From positions 765,452 to 829,451 of the forward strand of contig NZ_JARIXP010000001.1 of NCBI RefSeq assembly GCF_029269265.1: DNA of 64,000 nucleotides, read 5' to 3'. Positions within the stretch are counted from its first letter, which is position 1. Every line of letters begins with the position of its first letter. Of this stretch, positions 24,784 through 33,853 are shown piece after piece. The position numbers were made by a program, and so were the translations under genes. The notes under the pieces were generated by a model, which was given only the letters and a program-made list of their open reading frames with translations, did not search any database and had not been told where the DNA came from. This stretch comes from Rheinheimera sp. 1928-s. GTDB taxonomy: Bacteria > Pseudomonadota > Gammaproteobacteria > Enterobacterales > Alteromonadaceae.

Positions 24784-26667
24784 ATGACTTTTAAAACCAA
24801 GCCTTTACCCGGCTTAAAAGGGTACTGTATGCCATTGGCGATCTGCTTACTTAGTGTGTTGGCTGCGTGCTCGCCAGAACAAAAAAACAGCGATGTAGTT
24901 TCAGTCGCTGCCGCGCCAGTTGAAGCGGCTACAGCAGCAATTGAAGACCAAAGTTTTACTAACCCTTTGTTTGCTAACGGCGCTGATCCCTGGCTGGAAT
25001 ACTGGCAAGGCAATTATTACCTGACCACCACCACCTGGACTTCTCAGCTGGTGATGCGTAAATCGCCAACTCTGGCCGGTTTAGCTACGGCCACCCCGGT
25101 GAATGTCTGGTCTGAAACCAACCCAAAAAGCTGCTGCAACTTCTGGGCTTTTGAATTTCATCGTTTGCAAGGCCCTGATGGTCCACGCTGGTACATGATG
25201 TATACCTCGGGCAAACAGGAAAATTTAGATGGTCAGCATTTGTCTGTGCTGGAAAGTGCTGGTGACGATCCTATGGGGCCTTATCAGTACAAAGGTTCTC
25301 CTATGCCGGATAGCTGGAATATTGACGGCAACTATCTGGAGCACAACGGAAAATTGTATCTGTTGTGGTCGGAATGGGTCGGGGACGAACAACTGAATTG
25401 GATCAGCGAAATGTCCAATCCCTGGACTTTAACCGGCGAGCGCATGGTGTTATCCCGCCCTTCATTGCCCTGGGAGCAATCAGGCCGTAAGGTGAATGAA
25501 GGCGCTGAAGTATTGAAACGCGATGGCCGGACTTTTGTGATTTATTCAGCCAGCTACTGTGACACACCGGATTATAAACTGGGCTTGCTGGAACTGGTGG
25601 GTGACAGTCCTATGGATGCCAGTTCATGGGTGAAAGCAGAGCAACCTGTGTTTGAGCGGGGGAATGGCGTGTTTGGTCCTGGCCATAATGGCTTTTTTAC
25701 CTCACCGGATGGCACAGAAAACTGGCTGGTGTATCACGGTAATAACAAAGCAACCGATGGCTGCGGTGCCAGCCGTTCAGTAAGAGCTCAGCCTTTCAGC
25801 TTCAAGGCGGATGGTACACCGGATTTTGGCACTCCGGTGCCTGAAGGCCAGACAGTGGCAGCGCCTTCCGGCGAAAATGGTCCTCTGACCGTGGTACCAC
25901 AAGGTGTGAAATGGCAGTTAATCAATCGCTCTAGCCAGCTATGTCTGACGCCAGCGGAGCAAGGTTTGACAGAACAAAGTTGTACTGAGCAAGGCCACTG
26001 GATTATTGATCCAACCACCAAAGGCCGTTATCGACTAGCTGATGAGGCTGGTTTATTTATTGGGGCAGAGCGCGAATTGTCGGCCTGGGTCAATCAGCCA
26101 ACACAGCAATGGCAGTTGAAAGCGGGCACTGATGGCTACTATCAGTTATTAAATGCTGCGGAACAAAAGGCATTAAGCTCAATGGCCTGTAAAGCAGGGG
26201 ATGAAGCAGAGTTATGTGACGACTGGTTATTGTTACCCACAGGCAACACTGTGCTGAGTAGCAGGCAAAGTGGCAAAGTCTGGAGCACTCAAGGCTGCAG
26301 TGCACAGAGCGGTGCAGCAGTGACTCAACAAAATTGGGTTGATCAAAGCTGTCAGCAGTGGAACTGGAAAGCGGGGCAACAAGGTTTTGTTCAGTTACAA
26401 AACAGCCAAAATCCAGAACTTTGTGTTCAGGTTAAAGAGGATGCTTTAGCCTCAGGGGCCGATCTGATACTAGGAAACTGTGCTGCCAGTTCCAGCCAGT
26501 GGGCTTTGCAACTCTTAGCCAATGGTGCCTTGTCTTTATTATCCCAACACACAAAACAAGTGGCTGACTTGCCCAGTTGTAGCTTGCAGGATCAGGAAAA
26601 GTTAAAACAGGCCCCGGCTTTGGCTGATGTTATATGCCAGCAATTTCAGCTGAGGACAGCAGACTAA
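24784..26667 (+). CDS. Lipoprotein GH43 enzyme with ricin-type domain, probable arabinofuranosidase
   Basis: 627 aa. The N-terminus ends in a lipobox (LLSVLAAC, Cys29), so it should be membrane anchored, probably on the outer membrane. GH43 core from about residue 50 (NGADPWLEYWQGNYYLTTTTW) with acids in KVNEGAEVL and GPGHNGFF. Residues about 370-627 are ricin/CBM13-like repeats (QQWQL, QQWNW, SQWALQ), Cys-rich compared with the neighbour. Family members with this opening are alpha-L-arabinofuranosidases; it may debranch arabinan at the surface. An ATG at 24829 is an alternative start that keeps the lipobox. Confidence 0.82.
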   Translation: MTFKTKPLPGLKGYCMPLAICLLSVLAACSPEQKNSDVVSVAAAPVEAATAAIEDQSFTNPLFANGADPWLEYWQGNYYLTTTTWTSQLVMRKSPTLAGLATATPVNVWSETNPKSCCNFWAFEFHRLQGPDGPRWYMMYTSGKQENLDGQHLSVLESAGDDPMGPYQYKGSPMPDSWNIDGNYLEHNGKLYLLWSEWVGDEQLNWISEMSNPWTLTGERMVLSRPSLPWEQSGRKVNEGAEVLKRDGRTFVIYSASYCDTPDYKLGLLELVGDSPMDASSWVKAEQPVFERGNGVFGPGHNGFFTSPDGTENWLVYHGNNKATDGCGASRSVRAQPFSFKADGTPDFGTPVPEGQTVAAPSGENGPLTVVPQGVKWQLINRSSQLCLTPAEQGLTEQSCTEQGHWIIDPTTKGRYRLADEAGLFIGAERELSAWVNQPTQQWQLKAGTDGYYQLLNAAEQKALSSMACKAGDEAELCDDWLLLPTGNTVLSSRQSGKVWSTQGCSAQSGAAVTQQNWVDQSCQQWNWKAGQQGFVQLQNSQNPELCVQVKEDALASGADLILGNCAASSSQWALQLLANGALSLLSQHTKQVADLPSCSLQDQEKLKQAPALADVICQQFQLRTAD

Positions 26668-26699
26668 GCGGTAGGACATCAAAGGGAAGCCAAATAGAG

Positions 26700-26736
26700 T
26701 ACGGCTGCGCCATTGGCAGCAGCCGTAATTTTTTAT
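26700..26736 (+). terminator. Rho-independent terminator after the GH43 lipoprotein gene
   Basis: TACGGCTGC / GCAGCCGTA followed by ATTTTTTATT, 33 bases after the stop codon. Confidence 0.8.
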
Positions 26737-26779
26737 TGCTGAACTTTTTAGTTTCAGAACTCTTTATTCTCTAAACTCT

Positions 26780-28393
26780 TTACTCCCTGAACTTGGACGA
26801 CACAGTATTCAGTTCCTGAGCCAGACCACGCAGCTGGTCTGATATATCAGCCACTGTATTTTGCACCTGAATAGTTCTGCTGAATGAGTCGGCCATTTGG
26901 TGGGTATTGTCCAGCACTAAACTGGCCACCATAGTTTGCTCTTCAGTGGCCGTGGCGATTTGGGCATTGACCATATTAATTTTGTCAATTTCCTGATTAA
27001 TCAGTTCGATAGAGCTGCCAGCTTCAGCTGTCAGCACTGCGCTGTTATTGGCTTTGTTCACTGCCAGATCCATTAAACGCACGGCGCTGTCGACGTTTTG
27101 TGTCAGTTTGCCAAGCAAGTCGCGAATAGTAGTAACTGAAGAGGCTGTGCGCGACGACAGTAAACGTACTTCATCTGCAACCACCGCAAAACCCCGGCCT
27201 TGTTCGCCAGCACGCGCCGCTTCAATAGCAGCATTTAATGCCAGTAAGTTGGTTTGGTCGGCAATATCGTTGATGCTTTTTAAAATACCACCCACTTCCT
27301 GAGTTTGTTTTGCCAGTTCAGTGATCACCGCGCTGGTATGGGCTATTTCGCCTGCCAAATCTTTAGAAGCCTGCACAGAAGAGGTGGTTTTTTCATACCC
27401 CAGTTTAGCCAAACGGCTGGCATCATTGGCACTGCCAGAAGCTGCATTGGCGGATTGGCTGATGTCCTTGACGCTGCTTTGCATTTCTTCCATGGAATGG
27501 GACACTGTATCAGCGTCGTTTTTCTGCTGACCTGTCATGCTATCCAACTCTTTCATGCCTTTGGCCAGGGCATCAGCAGTGCGGCTGACCGGATCCACTA
27601 ACTGGGCTATGGCGACAAAGGAGCTTTGCAATAAGGAAATAAATTCGTTGAAGTTGCGGGCCACGGCGCCAAATTCATCTTCAGAGTCGATAGAAAGACG
27701 ACTGGACAATGAACCTTTGCCTGAGGCTAACACCTGTAAAGAGCTGGCCAGGTTATTGGCTGTTTTGCTGATGTTTCTGCCTATCACATGGCCAACGACG
27801 GCCATAATAATCAACAAGACAGTGCCGCATAACACAATGATTAATACAGAGCGTTCTGATGAGGCCGACATATCCACCAGAATTTGCTGGAAGTTATCAT
27901 CGGTTTGTTTTTCGTAGGCAACAAAACCACTTTTTGCCGTTTCATACAAAGTGGTCTTATTTTGAATAATGCTTTGGGCTGCACTCATGTCTAAAGTGCC
28001 ATCTATCATCGACTGAGCAATTTCTGCAGCGGCTTTGGCATAAGCACTAAAGTTTTGCTCCAGCGTTTCCAGCTGTTTCAGATTGGCTGTGTCCAGTTGT
28101 TTTAGTTTGGCCAGATTAGCGAGCACCCGCTCTTGTGTTGTTTTTGCTGTGCTGAGGATATCCGGATCTGACAATGAAACAGACTGAGTAAAAAATTCTT
28201 CGACCGCATTAAATTCCACCACCATTTGGGAGGCAAGTTTAGAACTGTCATACATTTTGTCTTTAATCAGCACAATGCTGTCAGCATTGCGGGCCGTAAA
28301 GTAAATAGATGAGGTCAGTACTATTAAAAAAGCTAAGATTGCGATGGCAATAATAAGCCAGATTTTTTTTAGTAAACTCAGGTGTTTCAGCAT
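26780..28393 (-). CDS. Methyl-accepting chemotaxis protein in a porin/binding-protein operon
   Basis: 537 aa. Transmembrane helices at about 10-32 and 184-206 flank a mostly helical periplasmic domain of about 150 residues (four-helix-bundle type). HAMP follows (about 207-260), then the signalling domain with the conserved hairpin tip ([35 protein letters not shown]). It signals to CheA/CheW. Third gene after a porin and a phosphate-type binding protein, both on the same strand, suggesting it reads the occupancy of that binding protein (inference). Confidence 0.9.
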   Translation of the reverse strand: MLKHLSLLKKIWLIIAIAILAFLIVLTSSIYFTARNADSIVLIKDKMYDSSKLASQMVVEFNAVEEFFTQSVSLSDPDILSTAKTTQERVLANLAKLKQLDTANLKQLETLEQNFSAYAKAAAEIAQSMIDGTLDMSAAQSIIQNKTTLYETAKSGFVAYEKQTDDNFQQILVDMSASSERSVLIIVLCGTVLLIIMAVVGHVIGRNISKTANNLASSLQVLASGKGSLSSRLSIDSEDEFGAVARNFNEFISLLQSSFVAIAQLVDPVSRTADALAKGMKELDSMTGQQKNDADTVSHSMEEMQSSVKDISQSANAASGSANDASRLAKLGYEKTTSSVQASKDLAGEIAHTSAVITELAKQTQEVGGILKSINDIADQTNLLALNAAIEAARAGEQGRGFAVVADEVRLLSSRTASSVTTIRDLLGKLTQNVDSAVRLMDLAVNKANNSAVLTAEAGSSIELINQEIDKINMVNAQIATATEEQTMVASLVLDNTHQMADSFSRTIQVQNTVADISDQLRGLAQELNTVSSKFRE

Positions 28394-28423
28394 AAGTAGT
28401 ATCCAGAATAAGGCTTACAACAA

Positions 28424-28448
28424 AGGCAGGTGAGTGCGTCACCTGCCT
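28424..28448 (-). other. Intercistronic hairpin between binding-protein and chemoreceptor genes
   Basis: AGGCAGGTGA / TCACCTGCCT, ten perfect pairs around GTGCG, in the 64-base gap. On the minus strand only TTTG follows, so it is a weak terminator at best and may lower or stabilise expression between the genes. Confidence 0.6.
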
Positions 28449-28457
28449 GGACAACCT

Positions 28458-28871
28458 CTAGTTCAGTGTTAAGGCAACTTTGACACCGCCAGTTACTGCG
28501 CCCGCACTGACGTAACCAATAGCTGCAGGGTTTTTCGCCACTGCATCCAGCACTTCCTGTTCAGACGCCATTTCTTTAGGTGGGGTGCCTTTACCAGTAA
28601 ATACCAGTTTAGACCAATAGGCTTTCATTTGGCTGGAAGAACGGCCCAAAGCTTTTTGGTCGAAGTCAGCTCGAATTGCAACGCCTTCGGCCAGATTCAC
28701 TGGTTCAGCAGCTTTGCCATCGGTAAAACTTTTGGCGCGACCGGTAAATAGTTTATTGATGTCATCCTGCGACAAAGTCGCCGCATTGGATGGGTGAACT
28801 ATCACTGCAACATTGGCAAAAGCCATAAAGCTCAGAGTCAGGGCAGGAATTAACAGTAATTTTTTAAACAT
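28458..28871 (-). CDS. Small periplasmic phosphate-type substrate-binding protein
   Basis: 137 aa with signal peptide (residues 1-19). It holds one lobe-sized PBP-like (PstS-type) domain: VIVHPSNAATLSQDDINKLF, FTGRAKSFTDGK, then GRSSSQMKAYWSK and NPAAIGYVSAGA. It is about half the length of PstS, as in the short stand-alone phosphate-binding-like proteins of Alteromonadales. No permease or ATPase gene is nearby, so transport is unlikely to be its only job. It sits between porin and chemoreceptor genes. Confidence 0.8.
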   Translation of the reverse strand: MFKKLLLIPALTLSFMAFANVAVIVHPSNAATLSQDDINKLFTGRAKSFTDGKAAEPVNLAEGVAIRADFDQKALGRSSSQMKAYWSKLVFTGKGTPPKEMASEQEVLDAVAKNPAAIGYVSAGAVTGGVKVALTLN

Positions 28872-28882
28872 AAGTGGATTCC

Positions 28883-30019
28883 TTAAAACACCAAATCTAC
28901 GCCAACAACCAAGACGCTGTCTTTGCGATCAGCCGTTTTATTGTCTGCGTTGGTATATTGAGCTTTAAATGCAGCTGAAGGGTGGAAATCATAACGCACA
29001 CCGACGTTGATGCTGTTACGTTCAGTCTCCATTTGGTTCACCAAACCAGCCACCGGACCAAAAATAGGTGAAGCTGTCGGCACACCAGCATAAATTTCAG
29101 TCTTGGCATCATTGTCTTCTTTTTCAAAAGACACATAAGGTGTGATGTTGTCAAAGCGGTGACCAATAGAAATGTAGTAGGATTCCTGATCAGAGATAAA
29201 GGAGTTATCTACTGAAGCTTTGGTGATTTCCGACACCACCAGCCAGTCATTTTTATCAATGTTAAAACCAATACCGGCAAAAGAGCTCGACTCATCTACT
29301 ATATCCAATTCACCTGCCAATGCACCTAAGCCAAAAGCTCTTAATTGGGCATATAAACCTGTAGCGCTGTTATCCAGTTGGTCAACATAGAATGTGGTTT
29401 TACCGACCAGGTAAGCCATACGGAATGAATATCCATCCTGGCCCAGTTCCCAGGCTATACCTGTCACATTATCAATTTGGGCTTCTGCTGCTGCATCACC
29501 AATGGCGGCATCGCCGTCATAACTGCCGACAATTAACTGCAAGGATGAGTCAAAATTACCCAGGGTAGTCGTATGGTATAACGAAGCGCCTTCGATATTA
29601 TCAAAGCCTAAACCATAGACACTTTGTGGCACGCGTGACCAATCGTAGGCATAACCCACATCACGGAAGTCTGAGTATTTGTAAAACGGAGTTCTTAAAC
29701 GACCTGCGTTCACACGCAGAGTATCGGTTAAATCGTAACTTAAAAAAGCCCATTCAAATTTAACGTCCCAGTCGTTAGCGCCACGGCCTAACAGCTGAGC
29801 AGTGATCGATAGTTTATCGCCTAAATCTGACTTGACCTGCAGTGCTGCCAGACTTTCATTTTTAAAGCTGAAGTCATCGTCGTAGCCATACAGCTCGTCG
29901 CCACTGCCAAGTGCCATACCGCCTTTGATCGACGCAAAACCATTAATGTCTACTGCGGCCTGACTGGTGCCGCACAAAGTTGCGGCAATAGTTGCTGCCA
30001 GTAATTTACGTTTTAACAT
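28883..30019 (-). CDS. Outer membrane porin
   Basis: 378 aa. Signal peptide (1-21, ending SQAA), then alternating amphipathic strands with aromatic girdles and a C-terminal strand ending in Phe (VVGVDLVF), the BAM recognition signal. The first strands (VDINGFASIKGGMAL; AGRLRTPFYKYSDFRDVGY) resemble porins found beside phosphate-type binding proteins. It should let small solutes, perhaps anions, into the periplasm. First gene of the porin - binding protein - chemoreceptor operon; 11 bases separate it from the second gene. Confidence 0.83.
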   Translation of the reverse strand: MLKRKLLAATIAATLCGTSQAAVDINGFASIKGGMALGSGDELYGYDDDFSFKNESLAALQVKSDLGDKLSITAQLLGRGANDWDVKFEWAFLSYDLTDTLRVNAGRLRTPFYKYSDFRDVGYAYDWSRVPQSVYGLGFDNIEGASLYHTTTLGNFDSSLQLIVGSYDGDAAIGDAAAEAQIDNVTGIAWELGQDGYSFRMAYLVGKTTFYVDQLDNSATGLYAQLRAFGLGALAGELDIVDESSSFAGIGFNIDKNDWLVVSEITKASVDNSFISDQESYYISIGHRFDNITPYVSFEKEDNDAKTEIYAGVPTASPIFGPVAGLVNQMETERNSINVGVRYDFHPSAAFKAQYTNADNKTADRKDSVLVVGVDLVF

Positions 30020-30358
30020 AGGGTATCCTCATCGATTTTATAGTGTAGTACTTCATCAAAGGCCAAATGATGTCAGCCTTCTTAGATATCTGCAGTCAAC
30101 CTTGACTAAGTTTTTGGTTTCTATAAGGTATGCGACCTTGCTTCAGGTGAGGTGTCCTTGCCTACTTTGACTGAGTTAAGCCCTTGTACCTTTTTACAAT
30201 TGCATTAACCTTTGTCGCACGAATTATACAGCTCGCCGAATCGAATTACTAGTTTTTTCATATTTATCAATTTTAGCATTGTGATTTAAGATAAATACGC
30301 AGCTATGGCCTGTTAAACATAGTCAAAGACAGTGCTGTAGTTGATCTTTTTATTTGAT
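30020..30358. other. Spacer between the porin operon and cydC
   Basis: 339 bases without a gene. It must hold the porin promoter: a TATAAT on the minus strand (plus 30223-30228) is the best -10 box but no good -35 is in place, and it would leave a leader of about 200 bases. No Pho-box-like repeat or clear terminator for cydC is visible. Confidence 0.4.
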
Positions 30359-31993
30359 TTACAACACCTTTAGTTGTAATTGATAGCAGTTTGTATCCAC
30401 TGCGAAGGGCTGATGGCTGGTGATGATCAAAATGTGCTGATGACAACGACGGCGAAGGTTGTGGATTAATTGCTGTGCGGTGGTTGGGTCCAGCCCGACG
30501 AAAGGCTCATCAAGCAACAGGATGCTGGTATTTTGTAATAACAAACGGGCTAGCGCTATACGTCTGGCTTGTCCACCAGATACAGCAACACCATATTCGC
30601 CGAGTTCTGTTTCAAGCCCTTGCGGCAAAGTGGTTACCCATTCGCTTAATACAGTATCAGCTAAGGCTTGGCGTAATTCTTCGTCACTGGCTTCTGGTTT
30701 CGCCAGACGCAAGTTAGCCGCCAGTGTCATATTAAACAAGCTGATATGCTGAGACTGCAGGCTGATCTGTTGCCTTTGAGTGTTGGACCTATACTGCTGT
30801 AACTCTGTGCCATTAAGCAAAACCTGGCCCGACAAAGGCGGCAGCCACCCAGCCAGCGTGCTGAGAAAAGCTGATTTCCCTGCACCTGATGGGCCTTGCA
30901 GCCATAACAGATCACCTGCTTTTAACTTGATCGTCAGTGGTAATGTGTGTTGCACAGCCCCCGGAAAACCCACAGACAGCTGTTGCAGCTCTAATCGCAA
31001 AGGCCCTTCCACAGTGCTGAATCTGCCGTTTTCGGTCGCTGGTTGAATTTGATTTAAGCGTCGTTTTGCCATCTTGCTGTCGGCCAGATGGCGATACAAA
31101 GTGGCCAGCGGTAACCAGATCTCTGGTAAAGCCATAGCCGACATCAGCAGAGCCACCAAAGCCGCTATGCTGATCTGTTGGTGTTGTAACAATGGCAAAG
31201 CTGTCACTAACAAATGAAAACTCATCAGGGCAATAGCGCTGAGCAGCAAAAACTGGCAAAACAAGTCCAGCAATTGCTGACGCCATAACAACGCTTGGTA
31301 CTGTTGTTCTGTGTGTTGCCATTGTTGCTCTGCGCCTGACCAACCCTGATGCAGTTGCAACATAGTTAAAGCGGATAAAGGTTCCAATAACTCGTGTCGG
31401 CGCTGTGATGCCAGCTCAACTAAAGTACAGGCTCTGTGATAACCCAATGCAACTCCAAGCACTGGCACACACAGCAACACCAGCAGATAAATCCAAGCGA
31501 TCTGAGCCAGTTCTGCTTGCCAAAACCAAAGCGCCGCCAGCCAGCCAGAGCTGATAAGACAAGCCCAGAATACCGGAGCGACTACACGTAAAGGCCATTG
31601 ATCCAGTCGGTCTATGTCAGTGATTAGCCGTTGCAACAGATCCGCTGATTGGGTATCAGGCCTGAAACTGCTGGCTAAAAAGCGCCGCATAAACCAAAGT
31701 CTTAATTGTTGCAGCAATAACAAAACAGCCTGATGCGAGCTTAAACGTTCAAAATAACGGCTGGCTGTCCGGCTGATGGCAAAAAAGCGGATCAGAGCTC
31801 CAGGGCTAAAGTAGTTAAAAGTGCCTGCACCAGCAAGCTGTAAACCTGCCGCTGCAGCTGCTGTAATAAACCAGCCAGACACTGTCAGTAACCCCATCAC
31901 ACTGCCGAGAGTAACAGCCCCTAGCGTCAGGCTAAGTAACCACCAGCGCCAGTGCTGGCGCATCAAAGCTGAAAGCTTCAGTTGATCCTTCAT
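30359..31993 (-). CDS. cydC: Thiol reductant ABC exporter, CydC subunit
   Basis: 544 aa. Six-helix ABC exporter membrane domain (about 1-320) and ATPase domain with Walker A GPSGAGKSAFL, signature VSGGQARRIAL and Walker B ILLLDEPFVGLD. With CydD it exports cysteine/glutathione to the periplasm, needed for cytochrome bd assembly. Its ATG overlaps the cydD stop by four bases. Last gene of cydA-B-X-D-C. Confidence 0.93.
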   Translation of the reverse strand: MKDQLKLSALMRQHWRWWLLSLTLGAVTLGSVMGLLTVSGWFITAAAAAGLQLAGAGTFNYFSPGALIRFFAISRTASRYFERLSSHQAVLLLLQQLRLWFMRRFLASSFRPDTQSADLLQRLITDIDRLDQWPLRVVAPVFWACLISSGWLAALWFWQAELAQIAWIYLLVLLCVPVLGVALGYHRACTLVELASQRRHELLEPLSALTMLQLHQGWSGAEQQWQHTEQQYQALLWRQQLLDLFCQFLLLSAIALMSFHLLVTALPLLQHQQISIAALVALLMSAMALPEIWLPLATLYRHLADSKMAKRRLNQIQPATENGRFSTVEGPLRLELQQLSVGFPGAVQHTLPLTIKLKAGDLLWLQGPSGAGKSAFLSTLAGWLPPLSGQVLLNGTELQQYRSNTQRQQISLQSQHISLFNMTLAANLRLAKPEASDEELRQALADTVLSEWVTTLPQGLETELGEYGVAVSGGQARRIALARLLLQNTSILLLDEPFVGLDPTTAQQLIHNLRRRCHQHILIITSHQPFAVDTNCYQLQLKVL

Positions 31994-33708
31994 GTTGATT
32001 CCTGGCTGTAGCTGGCCTGATACAGAGGGTGAGCCTGAATGTCTGCCACAGAACCTGTGGCAATAATCTGGCCCTCATTTATAAGCCACACTTGGTCCAG
32101 CCACTGCAGGTGCTGCAATTGATGTGTCGCCAGCAGTAAGGTTTTGCCACGGCTTAACAGCTCTAGTTGTTGAAAGTACTGCCTTTGTTGCTCAACGGGC
32201 AGCATAGACGCGGGTTCATCCAGCAGCCAAAGCCAGCTTGGTTTTAATAAGGCTCTGGCAAGCGCCAGACGCTGTAATTGCCCCCCTGAAAGGCCTATTC
32301 CGCCTTCTGTCAGTTCTGTGTCCAAAGCTTGAGGTAAAGCAAACACAAAGTCGGCACAAAGCGCCTGTTGCAACACCTGCTGCAGTTCTTGCTCTGTCGC
32401 TTGTGGTTTTGCCAACAGCAAATTGCTGCGCACTGTGCCACTTAACCACTGGCTCTGTTGCGACAAATACAGCAGTTGCCGTCGCCACTGGGTTAAATCC
32501 AATTCTGTCAGGTTGTGATCCGCAATCCGGATCTGACCTTGATCCGGCTGCTGAAAAGCCAGTAAAGCTTCCAGCAGACTGGTTTTTCCTGCACCGCTTG
32601 GGCCAATAATGCCAATACGTTGCTGAGGTTGAACTTGCAGCTGAATATCCTTAAGCAGTGCAGCTCTGTGTTCTGACCCCAATAGACTTAGGTGCTGAAA
32701 CTCAATAACCACTGGCTCTGTCGGGGCCTGAGTATCGCCTCCAGTGCACACAGGCAGAGCCCAGATCGGAGCCAGACTGGCAAAAGCGGCTTCGGCCTGA
32801 GCTTTGGCATGATAATCAGCACCCAGTTGACGAAGTGGTGCATAAAACTCTGGTGCCATGAGTAAGATAAAAAGTGCCGGTTGATAAGAAACCGGAATTT
32901 GCGCTTTAGCCCAGGGCAACTCGCCAAGTAAACCCAAACCTAAATACAAAGCGACCAAGGCTATAGCTAAGGACGCAAAAAGCTCCAGTACAGCACCGGA
33001 TAAAAAGGCTTTGCTCAGCACTGACATGGTGCGGCTTCTGTACTCTTCACTGGCATTGTTTAACCGGTTTAACACCAGTGGCTCGGCTTGCAATTGCCGG
33101 ATCAAAGCAGCACCACGTAAAAACTCCAGAAAACGCCCGCCCAATAAACCCAGAGCCTGAACTTGCTGCTGACTGGCTTCTGCTGCTTTTTTACCCAACA
33201 AAATCATAAACAGTGGGATAAGTGGAGCTGTGGCCAATAGCAGCAGCGCGGCTAACAGGCTTTGACTGGCTACAGCGACAGAGATAAACAAAGGGCAGAG
33301 CACTACCAGATAGAGCTGTGGGTAATAACGACTGATATAAGGGTCCAGCGCGTCTACCTGTTCTAATAAGCGGGTAGATAAATCACCGTCTGCAGCAATA
33401 CGTTGCCGCAGCGGTCCTGCCTGACTGATGATGCCAAGCAACTGATACCGGACAGCGGTGCGCAGCTTTTGGCTGGCAGCAAGCCCGAGTAAATCTTTGG
33501 CGGCCAGTAGCACAGGCCGCAGCAGCCAAAGCACTAAAATATGCAGCAGCAGATCGGCAGGGATCTGCTGCTGATGTAACGCCAGATTGCATAAAGTAGC
33601 CAGTAACCAGCATTGCCAGATCATCAGCAACGATGCCGTTGCACCCAGCGCTATAGCAAGGTGCAGACGGTTTCTCTCTGACTGGACTAATTGCCTTAAT
33701 GACTGCAT
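31990..33708 (-). CDS. cydD: Thiol reductant ABC exporter, CydD subunit
   Basis: 572 aa. Membrane domain (about 1-320), then ATPase with Walker A GPSGAGKTSLLEALL, signature LSGGQLQRLALARALL and Walker B WLWLLDEPA. Walker B is followed by SMLP, where Asp of the D-loop would usually be; worth noting but also seen in CydD-like proteins. Forms a heterodimer with CydC. Follows cydX by 17 bases. Confidence 0.93.
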   Translation of the reverse strand: MQSLRQLVQSERNRLHLAIALGATASLLMIWQCWLLATLCNLALHQQQIPADLLLHILVLWLLRPVLLAAKDLLGLAASQKLRTAVRYQLLGIISQAGPLRQRIAADGDLSTRLLEQVDALDPYISRYYPQLYLVVLCPLFISVAVASQSLLAALLLLATAPLIPLFMILLGKKAAEASQQQVQALGLLGGRFLEFLRGAALIRQLQAEPLVLNRLNNASEEYRSRTMSVLSKAFLSGAVLELFASLAIALVALYLGLGLLGELPWAKAQIPVSYQPALFILLMAPEFYAPLRQLGADYHAKAQAEAAFASLAPIWALPVCTGGDTQAPTEPVVIEFQHLSLLGSEHRAALLKDIQLQVQPQQRIGIIGPSGAGKTSLLEALLAFQQPDQGQIRIADHNLTELDLTQWRRQLLYLSQQSQWLSGTVRSNLLLAKPQATEQELQQVLQQALCADFVFALPQALDTELTEGGIGLSGGQLQRLALARALLKPSWLWLLDEPASMLPVEQQRQYFQQLELLSRGKTLLLATHQLQHLQWLDQVWLINEGQIIATGSVADIQAHPLYQASYSQEST

Positions 33709-33725
33709 GGGCAGGCTGTCCTTAG

Positions 33726-33842
33726 TTACTCTGATGGCTTATCCTCTTCGCCGGGATAGCCATTAAACTCCAGCCACATCGCGTTAATAATGCCAAAAGA
33801 GCAGGCCAGTAATACGCCTAAAATCCAGGTGAAATACCACAT
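33726..33842 (-). CDS. cydX: Cytochrome bd oxidase small subunit CydX
   Basis: 38 aa single-pass membrane peptide opening MWYFTWILGVLLACSFGI, very close to E. coli CydX, which stabilises the haem site of the CydAB complex. AGGAG lies seven bases before the ATG at 33842. It sits 11 bases after cydB, the standard place. Confidence 0.95.
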   Translation of the reverse strand: MWYFTWILGVLLACSFGIINAMWLEFNGYPGEEDKPSE

Positions 33843-33853
33843 AACTCTGCTCC

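Noticed and set aside
30020-30358. Pho box in front of the porin/phosphate-type binding protein operon
   Set aside because: I could not find two CTGTCAT-like 11-bp repeats in either orientation.
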